Assembly (NCBI GenBank): GCA_036401335.1
Contig: DASWVC010000336.1
Span: 1-23,391, forward strand
Reading direction: 5' to 3'
Origin: DASWVC01 sp036401335
GTDB lineage: Bacteria > Verrucomicrobiota > Verrucomicrobiia > Chthoniobacterales > JAFAMB01
Length of the DNA stretch: 23,391 nt
Shown here piece by piece: positions 1 through 6,248 of this stretch. The notes below the pieces were generated by a model. It saw nothing but the letters and a program-made list of their open reading frames with translations. It had not been told where the DNA came from and did not search any database. A program made the position numbers and the translations under genes. Position 1 is the first letter of the stretch; each line of letters starts with the position of its first letter.

Positions 1-83
1 ACGCAATTAATTTAGTTGCCATCACCGGGCTTCGTTATTAAGCGTAGCCACGTCTTAACCACAACCGAGAAGAAACCCGATTT

Positions 84-326
84 ATGTCAGAGAAATCCAT
101 CGAAGAGAAAGTGAAGGAGATCATCGTCGAACAGCTCGGGGTGAATCCGGAACAGGTGACTCCTAATGCTTCTTTCATTGAGGATCTCGGCGCCGACTCA
201 CTCGACACCGTAGAACTTGTGATGGCTTTTGAAGAAGAGTTTTCGGTCGAAGTTCCGGACGAAGACGCCGAGAAGCTGCAGACGGTGGGCGATGTCACCC
301 GCTACATTGAAGAACGCGCCAAATGA
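84..326 (+). CDS. acpP: Acyl carrier protein
   Basis: This 80-residue acidic protein carries growing fatty-acyl chains as thioesters on a phosphopantetheine arm in type II fatty acid synthesis in the cytoplasm. The attachment site is the GADSLDTVELVM motif, with the modified serine at residue 39; the EELGV-like first helix and the VEVPDEDAEKL recognition helix are also typical, and the length is normal for the family. The ATG follows a purine-rich stretch (GAGAAGAAA, 67-75) that can act as ribosome binding site. The gene appears monocistronic here because a strong hairpin terminator lies about 90 bases downstream. The 83 bases upstream hold no gene I can identify, and no convincing -35/-10 pair. 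The fabF gene that often follows acpP in other bacteria is absent. PanB, encoded nearby, makes the precursor of the prosthetic group. Confidence 0.97.
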   Translation: MSEKSIEEKVKEIIVEQLGVNPEQVTPNASFIEDLGADSLDTVELVMAFEEEFSVEVPDEDAEKLQTVGDVTRYIEERAK

Positions 327-415
327 GGCGTTGACTTGGTCCAGGGCTTTGGCATCCCCGTAAGCTTTGGCTCAGTCATCGCGGCCGGATTTCGGGCCCA
401 AAACTTCGGTACCCG

Positions 416-444
416 AACACGGTGGAGTAATCCACCGTGTTTTT
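416..444 (+). terminator. Rho-independent terminator of acpP
   Basis: AACACGGTGGA (416-426) pairs perfectly with TCCACCGTGTT (431-441) around a GTAA loop, which is of the GNRA type, and is followed by three more T. This is an 11-bp stem with a short U tract, the best terminator in the window. It lies 90 bases after the acpP stop and separates acpP from the next gene. Confidence 0.85.
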
Positions 445-505
445 CAGTTTTTTAGGACCAGGCGTCCCTTGAATTTTCGCCTTCGACGGGCCGGCTGCAA
501 CAAAG

Positions 506-533
506 TTGTAAACCCGGGTAACCCGGCTATGCT
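506..533 (+). promoter_or_regulatory. Possible sigma70-type promoter with a palindrome in its spacer
   Basis: TTGTAA (506-511) and TATGCT (528-533) are separated by 16 bases; each matches the consensus at four of six positions. Inside the spacer lies CCGGGTAACCCGG (514-526), a perfect 6-bp inverted repeat around one A. Transcription would begin about 7 bases before the ATG at 548, giving an almost leaderless message, which agrees with the lack of any Shine-Dalgarno sequence there. The placement downstream of the acpP terminator fits a new transcription unit. This is a reading by eye, and promoters in GC-rich PVC bacteria are poorly defined. Confidence 0.35.
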
Positions 534-547
534 GCCCTTTTTGCTTT

Positions 548-1066
548 ATGCACTCTGCGGATGACGTTCAGTACGCCCTCGAAAACACCAAGGTGATCGT
601 TTCCCCGGATCGCCGCATCGACACGTTTGGAACCACCAACTTCCGCTTTCACCTGCTCACCGAACTCATGGACACCGCCGGGGAAGTCCGGGTTCGCGAG
701 GGCCGCATCTCAGCCGATCGGCCCCAGATTGTCACGCCCGACCACGCCTCGCGCCTCTTGCTGGAAGGGTTTGGCGAACGTGCCCAGGCCTTTGCCCAGA
801 TGATCCAGGCGCGGAACGCCGCTTTCCTGAAGTACGGGTTTGAGATCCGGAAGAGCGATTTATCGGAGGCCGTTGTGCACGATAGCCTGGAAGCCGTCCT
901 TGAGCGCGTCGACCGCCAGATCCCGCCCTCAGAGCGGAGCCAGAGCGCCATCATCCAAGGAGTGGACGAAGGTTGGGAGATTTGCCTGCTCAAATTCACG
1001 TTTGACCTTGTTCAGCTTTCGGCGAAAACCAACCTTTTCGATTTCCGGCGCCGCGGTCTACTTTGA
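548..1066 (+). CDS. Conserved hypothetical protein, about 172 aa
   Basis: I cannot name a family for this protein. It is 172 residues, mixed charged and hydrophobic, with no signal peptide, no membrane segment and few cysteines, so probably a soluble cytoplasmic protein. Notable stretches are RRIDTFGTTNFRFHLLTELMD (about 22-42), VREGRI (about 49-54), a central helical part rich in Ala, Gln and Arg, and a C-terminal EICLLKFTFDLVQLSAKTN-like block. Codon use matches its neighbours and no other frame here looks coding, so I think it is real. From memory similar proteins occur in Verrucomicrobiota, but I cannot verify that. There is no Shine-Dalgarno sequence before the ATG; a possible promoter sits right upstream. 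It may be co-transcribed with the LysM gene that starts 153 bases later. Confidence 0.7.
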   Translation: MHSADDVQYALENTKVIVSPDRRIDTFGTTNFRFHLLTELMDTAGEVRVREGRISADRPQIVTPDHASRLLLEGFGERAQAFAQMIQARNAAFLKYGFEIRKSDLSEAVVHDSLEAVLERVDRQIPPSERSQSAIIQGVDEGWEICLLKFTFDLVQLSAKTNLFDFRRRGLL

Positions 1067-1219
1067 CCCAATGCCGCGGCGATGGCTGGGGGTCGGCCCT
1101 GCCCCGAACCGGCGCAAATCGCGTCGACCCGTTGTTCGCACCCCGGCCATCGCGCTTTTCGGGCCGGCTTGGTCTCGTTTTTCCCGAGCGACCGACCGAT
1201 CAGCGTTTCCCGCCGCGTT

Positions 1220-2056
1220 ATGAGCACGCTCGGCAAGGCGTTCATCATTGTGGCCTTGGTGGCGACGATTTTCGGAGGAGGCGGGTACCTGGCTTACCGC
1301 TTGTTCCTGAAGAAAAAGGAATACCAGCTAACCAAAGGCGGAATCGCCGTGCCGACGGCAACGCCGGACCTGGTGCAGCCTTTGCTCGTCCAGGCCAAGG
1401 CGCAGATCGCTCAAGGCGACAAGGGAGCGGCCCGGGCCACTTTGGTGTCCATCGTGCAAGGGTTCCCGCCTTCACCCAGCGCGGATGAGGCCCGCCAGAT
1501 TCTAGGCAACATGAACATGCATGACTTTTTTTCCTCCGAACCGGGCCCCAATAAGACGATTTACCTGGTGGCGCGCGGCGATTCGATCGGCCGGATTTCC
1601 GCCAAGACAAAAGCGGCTCCGGAGCTGATCTTCAAGGCCAACGGGCTTGAGAACCTGACGATTCAGCCGGGTCGGAAGTTCGTTATTCCATCCGGCCAGT
1701 TCAGCTTGAACATCAGTATCAAACGGCAGAGCCTGACTTTGCTAAACCGCGGCGTGTTCTTCAAGTGGTACAAACCCCTTGAGTTCAAAGCGCCCACCCA
1801 TTTAACTGCCGGACAGTACAAGGTTACCGAAAAGATTGCCTGGGTTTCCGGAGGCCGAGTGGCTTTCGGCGACAAGCACTACCTCGGGAGCAGCCGTTGG
1901 ATTATGACGAACATTTCGGGGTTAACAATCTTTTCAGAGACCAATCCGCAGGCGCCCAACGCCCAGAAACCAAGCACCGGAATTATGTTGAGTCCGCCTG
2001 ACCTGGAAGAGATTTATGCGTTGGTCGGCAAAAAAACTCCGATCACCGTTGAATGA
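1220..2056 (+). CDS. Membrane-anchored LysM protein with degenerate YkuD (L,D-transpeptidase-like) domain
   Basis: The 278-residue protein starts with one hydrophobic segment (about 7-28) followed by RLFLKKK, then a short helical region (50-100), a LysM peptidoglycan-binding module (about 113-158, with YLVARGDSIGRIS and VIPSGQ), and a YkuD-like domain (about 163-276) ending in DLEEIYALVGKKTPITV, the usual end of L,D-transpeptidase domains. In active enzymes the block just before this end is SHGCIRL, with a catalytic cysteine. Here it reads STGIMLS, and the whole protein has no cysteine, so it is probably not a transpeptidase. A role in binding the cell wall is inferred. The ATG at 1220 puts the membrane segment at the N-terminus; an in-frame start at 1082 would add 46 residues of unlikely composition. 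Its stop overlaps the accA start by 4 bases. Confidence 0.82.
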   Translation: MSTLGKAFIIVALVATIFGGGGYLAYRLFLKKKEYQLTKGGIAVPTATPDLVQPLLVQAKAQIAQGDKGAARATLVSIVQGFPPSPSADEARQILGNMNMHDFFSSEPGPNKTIYLVARGDSIGRISAKTKAAPELIFKANGLENLTIQPGRKFVIPSGQFSLNISIKRQSLTLLNRGVFFKWYKPLEFKAPTHLTAGQYKVTEKIAWVSGGRVAFGDKHYLGSSRWIMTNISGLTIFSETNPQAPNAQKPSTGIMLSPPDLEEIYALVGKKTPITVE

Positions 2057-3012
2057 AACCGGCACCGCTTGATTTCGAAAAACCGATCATCGAACTGGAG
2101 AAACAGCTCGAGGAACTAAAAAGGCATTCCAAGCTGCAGGCGATTGACCTTGAACGAGAGGTACAGTCGATGGAGCTGAAGATTGAAAGCACGCGGGGGG
2201 ACATTTACCGGAACCTGACTGCGTGGCAGCGGGTCCAAGTTGCTCGGCACAACGCACGCCCTTTCGCGCTGGATTACCTGCAGGAGGCGTTCAGCGGCTT
2301 TCTCGAACTGCACGGCGACCGCCTTTTCGGCGATGACCGTGCGATGCCAGGCGGGTTCGCTGAGCTTGGTGATCACCGGTGCGTCGTCATCGCCCATCAG
2401 AAAGGGCGTGACACCAAGGAAAACATCCGCCGCAACTTCGGCAGCGCCCACCCGGAAGGTTACCGCAAGGCGCTGCGCTTAATGCGGCTAGCCGAAAAAT
2501 TCCGCCTGCCGATCGTGACCTTGATCGACACTCCGGGCGCTTACCCCGGCGTTGGTGCGGAAGAGCGCCACATCTCGGAGTCCATCGCTGTCAACCTTCG
2601 TGAGATGATGCGACTCGCTACCCCGATCATCGCCGTGGTCATCGGCGAAGGCGGATCGGGGGGGGCCCTGGGCATCGGCGTGGCCGACCGCGTGTTGATG
2701 CTCGAAAACGCGTACTACTCGGTCATCAGTCCGGAGGGTTGCGCCGCAATTTTATGGAAGCACCGGAGCCACGCGCCGGAAGCCGCCGAGGCCCTTAAAC
2801 TTACCGCCTGCCACCTGCGCGGATTGAACATTATCGACGAGGTGATCCCGGAACCGATGGGTGGAGCTCACCTGAACCCCAAACAGGCCGCGCAGAACTT
2901 GAGGGAAGCGGTGTTGCCGCACCTGGCGGCGCTCTCCCGGAAAAAGACCAGGGACCTGCTGAATGAGCGTTACGAAAAGTTTCGCGCCATGGGCCAGGTC
3001 CTGGAAGGGTGA
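2053..3012 (+). CDS. accA: Acetyl-CoA carboxylase carboxyltransferase subunit alpha
   Basis: AccA joins AccD to form the carboxyltransferase that moves the carboxyl group from carboxybiotin to acetyl-CoA, giving malonyl-CoA, the first step of fatty acid synthesis. The 319-residue length is normal. Visible hallmarks are the N-terminal coiled helices (LDFEKPIIELEKQLEELK), HGDRLFGDDRAMPGGFA, the LIDTPGAYPGVGAEER block, the glycine-rich GEGGSGGALGIGVADRV loop that helps hold the acyl-CoA oxyanion, and SPEGCAAILWK. The start is fixed by an ATGA overlap with the LysM/YkuD gene, so the two are probably translationally coupled. The gene ends 18 bases from the convergent panB stop, with no clear terminator between them. 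Confidence 0.97.
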   Translation: MKPAPLDFEKPIIELEKQLEELKRHSKLQAIDLEREVQSMELKIESTRGDIYRNLTAWQRVQVARHNARPFALDYLQEAFSGFLELHGDRLFGDDRAMPGGFAELGDHRCVVIAHQKGRDTKENIRRNFGSAHPEGYRKALRLMRLAEKFRLPIVTLIDTPGAYPGVGAEERHISESIAVNLREMMRLATPIIAVVIGEGGSGGALGIGVADRVLMLENAYYSVISPEGCAAILWKHRSHAPEAAEALKLTACHLRGLNIIDEVIPEPMGGAHLNPKQAAQNLREAVLPHLAALSRKKTRDLLNERYEKFRAMGQVLEG

Positions 3013-3030
3013 ACGGCGGAGGTGGTGATT

Positions 3031-3822
3031 CTACGGCGACTGGCGACCGCTCTCGCCGGCTCGTACGCGTTCCAGGTAACGGGCAACGGCTTTCCGGACT
3101 TCACCGGCGACGTCGCCCTGTGGCTGCACGTGTTTCGGCGTGAACCAAGGGAAAAATCCAATCAGATCGTGCAGCACCAGAATCTGGCCATCACAACCGG
3201 GACCCGAACCGATCCCGATCGTCGGGATGGCAACGGTTCGCGTAATTTCTTCGGCCACGCCCCGGGCAATCAACTCAAGCACAACCGCAAATGCCCCCGC
3301 TGCCGCCACCGCATGGGCGTCGGCCAGCAAGAATGTTCGTTCCCAGTCGGTCTTGCCTTTGATCCGGTAGCCGCCTTCCTCGCGGACACGCTGCGGCAGC
3401 ATGCCGATGTGGCCGATGATCGGGATGCCGGCGTTGGCGATCGCCTGGATCTGCCCGCGCTGGTCGGCCCCACCTTCCAGTTTGACGGCTTGGGCTCCGC
3501 AACCGATCAGGCGTTGGGCATTCCGCACTGCTTCGGCTGGAGTCCGGTAGGTGCCGATGGGCAAATCCGCCGCGATCAGGGCCCGTTGGGCGCCGCGCGC
3601 CACCGCGCGGGTGTGGTGAGCGATGTCGGCCAGCGTTACACCTGTGGTATCCGGTTGCCCCAGCACGACCATTCCCAGGCTGTCGCCCACCAGGATCAAA
3701 TCCACTCCCGCTTCGTCCAGCAAACGGGCGCTGGGGTAATCGTAGGCCGTTAAAGCGGAAATCGTCTCACCCCGGCCTTTTCGCCCGCGCAAATCCTGAC
3801 TCGTAAGGCGTTCAGTGTTCAT
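3031..3822 (-). CDS. panB: 3-methyl-2-oxobutanoate hydroxymethyltransferase
   Basis: PanB adds a hydroxymethyl group from methylene-tetrahydrofolate to 2-oxoisovalerate, giving ketopantoate, the first committed step to pantothenate and CoA. With the start at 3822 the protein is 263 residues, the normal size. Family residues sit at the expected places: metal ligands Asp47 (VGDSLGMVVLG) and Asp86 (AADLPIG), Lys114 and Glu116 (KLEGG), His138 (GHIGMLPQ), and the catalytic Glu183 (VLELIARG), each two positions later than in E. coli. The reading frame is open 42 codons further upstream, but that extension lies inside folK and does not look like PanB. The start overlaps the end of folK by 11 bases, so the gene is the last of the dapA-dapB-folK-panB operon. 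FolK supplies the folate branch that PanB's cofactor comes from. Confidence 0.96.
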   Translation of the reverse strand: MNTERLTSQDLRGRKGRGETISALTAYDYPSARLLDEAGVDLILVGDSLGMVVLGQPDTTGVTLADIAHHTRAVARGAQRALIAADLPIGTYRTPAEAVRNAQRLIGCGAQAVKLEGGADQRGQIQAIANAGIPIIGHIGMLPQRVREEGGYRIKGKTDWERTFLLADAHAVAAAGAFAVVLELIARGVAEEITRTVAIPTIGIGSGPGCDGQILVLHDLIGFFPWFTPKHVQPQGDVAGEVRKAVARYLERVRAGESGRQSP

Positions 3823-4324
3823 CCAGGCAGTCCTGAAGAAGCCGTACGTCCTCATCGTCAACAAGGTCGCCGAGCAGGGCCGACACGGGCCGGCTGTGTC
3901 CAGCCAGAACAAGGTCCGGTGCAATTTCGGCCAACGGTGCCAGCACAAACCGGCGTTGGGCCAGACGCGGGTGGGGGATCACCAGGTCATCGTGGCAAAG
4001 CACAAGGTTGTTGTAGTAAAGCACGTCCAAATCGATCGTCCGCGGGGCGTTGCGCGGCCGCTTCAACGGACGGCCCAGCTGCATTTCAATCGCCCGCAAC
4101 CTTTCGAGAAAGCGCAGGGGTGGAAGACTTGTTCTTACTTCGACCACCGCGTTAAGGTAGCTTCCCGTGCCGGGTTCACACCCGACTGGAATCGTTTCGA
4201 AAATTGAGGAGGTCCGCAGTTCTTCGTGCGGTCCCTCGTGCAGCACCGAGAGGGACCGGAATGCACTTCGCAGGTGTTGCAACCGGTCGCCGAGGTTTGA
4301 GCCCAGCGCGACGCCGCTTCGCAC
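3812..4324 (-). CDS. folK: 2-amino-4-hydroxy-6-hydroxymethyldihydropteridine pyrophosphokinase (HPPK)
   Basis: HPPK transfers pyrophosphate from ATP to 6-hydroxymethyl-7,8-dihydropterin in folate synthesis. Motifs are ALGSNLGDR at the N-terminus, IFETIPVG and GSYLNAVVEV in the middle, RTIDLDVL with the two metal-binding aspartates (98 and 100), and IPHPRLAQRRFVLAPL. No ATG fits the start. The GTG at 4324 gives VRSGVALGSNLGD and 170 residues, which matches the family. The frame is open to an ATG at 4486, but that would add 54 residues overlapping the end of dapB and unlike HPPK. A GAGGG sequence lies further upstream, 7 bases before an in-frame ATC at 4370-4368, leaving the exact start uncertain. 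The gene follows dapB by about 65 bases and overlaps panB. Confidence 0.93.
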   Translation of the reverse strand: MRSGVALGSNLGDRLQHLRSAFRSLSVLHEGPHEELRTSSIFETIPVGCEPGTGSYLNAVVEVRTSLPPLRFLERLRAIEMQLGRPLKRPRNAPRTIDLDVLYYNNLVLCHDDLVIPHPRLAQRRFVLAPLAEIAPDLVLAGHSRPVSALLGDLVDDEDVRLLQDCLDEH

Positions 4325-4388
4325 CGGGGGTCCAGCTGGATCTAAGGCTGCCTCAGAAAACGGGTTGATGGTGCCGCCCTCAGTAAGC

Positions 4389-5126
4389 CTAAGCCGCTGG
4401 GGGCAAACCCAGAACGTCGCCCATTCCGTACCGCCCCGGAGGTTTTCCTTGCAGCCAGCGGGCGGCGCGTAGCGCCCCACGGGCAAAAAGTTCGCGGTTA
4501 GCCGCGCGATGGGTCAGTTCCAGGCGTTCACCCTGCCCAATCAAGAAGACGGTGTGTTCGCCGGCGATGTCGCCCCCTCGCAGCGAGTGCATGCCAACCT
4601 CGTCTGCCGTCCTGGCTCCATCCGGGCCGGCCCGACCGTGTCGCACCACCTGTTCGTAATTCTGGCCACGCGCGGCAGCCACGGCCTCGCCGAGCCGGCG
4701 CGCCGTCCCGCTCGGCGCGTCCCGCTTCAGTTCGTGGTGCATCTCCACAATCTCAACCCGGTAGTCCGGGCCCAGCAGCCCGGCCGCCTTTTGCACCAGC
4801 CAGAATAGAAGGTTTACCCCAAGGCTGAAGTTCGGGGCCAGCAGAACGGGCAACCGTGCCGCCTGTTCGTCCAAAAGGCATTGTTCCACGGCGGAAAAAC
4901 CCGTTGTCCCAATGACCAAAGGCGTCGCGGTGACCGCGGCCGCCTTTACGAGGGCGATCGTGCCGGCCGGTCGGCTGACGTCGATGGCCACGTCGCAGGC
5001 CGGCAAAAGCGTTTCCAGATCGGCTTTGCGTCCGCCTTTGGTCACCTTCACGTCTGTTTCTCGTTCCGCCAAGCCCACGATCAACGAACCCAGGCGGCCA
5101 TCCGCCCCATGCACGAGCAGCTTCAT
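4389..5126 (-). CDS. dapB: 4-hydroxy-tetrahydrodipicolinate reductase
   Basis: DapB reduces the product of DapA with NAD(P)H, giving tetrahydrodipicolinate on the way to diaminopimelate (for peptidoglycan) and lysine. The 245-residue protein shows the nucleotide-binding loop GADGRLG (7-13), DVSRP (49-53), GTTGF (73-77), APNFSLGVN (97-105), and the catalytic block EMHHELKRDAPSGTA with His130, His131 and Lys134. It is shorter than the E. coli enzyme (273) because the region after the Rossmann loop is compact; compact forms exist in other bacteria. The ATG at 5126 is chosen because it overlaps the dapA stop as ATGA and puts the glycine loop at the N-terminus; the open frame extends 22 codons further into dapA without homologous sequence. 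Confidence 0.96.
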   Translation of the reverse strand: MKLLVHGADGRLGSLIVGLAERETDVKVTKGGRKADLETLLPACDVAIDVSRPAGTIALVKAAAVTATPLVIGTTGFSAVEQCLLDEQAARLPVLLAPNFSLGVNLLFWLVQKAAGLLGPDYRVEIVEMHHELKRDAPSGTARRLGEAVAAARGQNYEQVVRHGRAGPDGARTADEVGMHSLRGGDIAGEHTVFLIGQGERLELTHRAANRELFARGALRAARWLQGKPPGRYGMGDVLGLPPAA

Positions 5127-6001
5127 GGCAGCAATCCCAACCGGTGCAGGGTTGCGCGCAAGCGTTCCAGGTTCAGGGCGGTCAACTCGCAAAGCGGCAG
5201 CCGGTATTCAGCCTCGATGCGGCCCATGAGGTGCAGGGCGGCTTTAACCGGAATCGGGTTGGATTCGACGAACAGATCTTTGAACAAAGGCAGCCAATGC
5301 AAATGCTGCTCGCGGGCGTCATCGCAATGTCCCTTTCGAAAAGCCCGCACCAGTTGAACGACCTCCGCCGGAATCACGTTGGAAGCAACGCTCACCACCC
5401 CAACGGCCCCAACGGCCATAAACGGCAGGGTCTGCGGATCGTCCCCCGAGAGGATGGTAAATTCGGACGGGAGTTGCCGGCGAAGCCAGGAGACCCGTTC
5501 GGTCGACCCCCCGGCTTCCTTGATGCTCACCACGTTCGGGCAATCCGCCGCCAGGCGGGCACAGGTCTCAACCGCGATCTCGCCGGCGGTTCGGCTTGGC
5601 ACATTGTAAAGCATCACTTTCGTGGTCAGGCTTTGCGCAATAGCCCGGTAATGGCGGTACACTCCCTCCGGAGTTGGCTTATTGTAATAAGGGCTTGCCA
5701 GCAACACCCCGTCGACCCCTCGTTTTTCGGCCTGCACGGAAAGCTTGACCGCTTCATGGGTGGAATTCGACCCGGTGCCGGCAACCACCTTGCATCGACC
5801 GGCGGCCTGTTCGACGGTGACCTCGATCACTCGCAGGTGCTCTTCATTGTCCAAGGTGGCTGCTTCGCCCGTTGTGCCTGCCGGAACGATGCCATCGACG
5901 CCGTTGCCGATCTGGAACTCGATTAATCTTCGGAGCGCGGGTTCATCCACCTGGCCGTCTTTAAACGGGGTGACAATTGCCGTGTACGTGCCCGTGAACA
6001 T
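5123..6001 (-). CDS. dapA: 4-hydroxy-tetrahydrodipicolinate synthase
   Basis: DapA condenses pyruvate with aspartate semialdehyde, the entry step of the diaminopimelate/lysine branch. The 292-residue length is typical of this (beta/alpha)8-barrel enzyme. Conserved residues are in place: Thr43-Thr44 in PAGTTGE, Tyr132 in YNVPSRT, and the Schiff-base Lys161 in VSIKEAGG, almost identical in position to E. coli (44, 133, 161). The N-terminus GTYTAIVTPF starts three residues after the ATG, so the start is secure. It is the first gene of the minus-strand operon and overlaps dapB by 4 bases. Its promoter should lie in the 247-bp gap shared with the divergent cysI, but I cannot pick one by eye. Confidence 0.97.
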   Translation of the reverse strand: MFTGTYTAIVTPFKDGQVDEPALRRLIEFQIGNGVDGIVPAGTTGEAATLDNEEHLRVIEVTVEQAAGRCKVVAGTGSNSTHEAVKLSVQAEKRGVDGVLLASPYYNKPTPEGVYRHYRAIAQSLTTKVMLYNVPSRTAGEIAVETCARLAADCPNVVSIKEAGGSTERVSWLRRQLPSEFTILSGDDPQTLPFMAVGAVGVVSVASNVIPAEVVQLVRAFRKGHCDDAREQHLHWLPLFKDLFVESNPIPVKAALHLMGRIEAEYRLPLCELTALNLERLRATLHRLGLLP

Positions 6002-6248
6002 AAAGGTGTCTTAAGGTAACTCCGGGATCGCGGCAACGGCAATTCGTTCCGGCAATCGCCGGGTCGCACGGGCCGGAGGAGCAGCTGCCCAGGTCGCTTG
6101 CGGCCGTGTTTAGCCGGGCCCCAGACCAGCCGGCACCGTTTCACGCCTTTCCAAGCAGCGATAAGGGAGCGTGCACGTCTGCCGGAATTATCCGGTTGCA
6201 GCCTGCCAGAAACACCTCTAACTCTATCGAGTTTATCTTTTCGAGCTA
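6002..6248. other. Divergent intergenic region between dapA and cysI
   Basis: About 247 bases separate the dapA start (minus) from the cysI start (plus), so both promoters should lie here. The first half is GC-rich, and the last 60 bases before cysI are more AT-rich. I see no gene, no convincing -35/-10 pair, no terminator and no riboswitch that I recognise. The open minus-strand frame across it has basic, low-complexity composition and is not credible. Confidence 0.5.

Noticed and set aside
367..564. 65-codon plus-strand frame across the acpP terminator
   Set aside because: It runs through a strong terminator hairpin, has no ribosome binding site and has arginine-rich composition without any motif.
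1082..1219. Longer N-terminus for the LysM/YkuD protein
   Set aside because: The added 46 residues are rich in Pro, Arg and Ser, have no family resemblance and would bury the membrane anchor; the ATG at 1220 fits better.
3013..3030. Bidirectional terminator between accA and panB
   Set aside because: The 18-base gap contains no stem of useful length and no T run.
3022..3753. 243-codon plus-strand frame opposite panB
   Set aside because: panB on the other strand has all catalytic residues; the plus-strand product has no motif and is a GC-rich shadow.
5144..5926. 260-codon plus-strand frame opposite dapA
   Set aside because: dapA is certain on the minus strand; the opposite frame is a codon-bias shadow.
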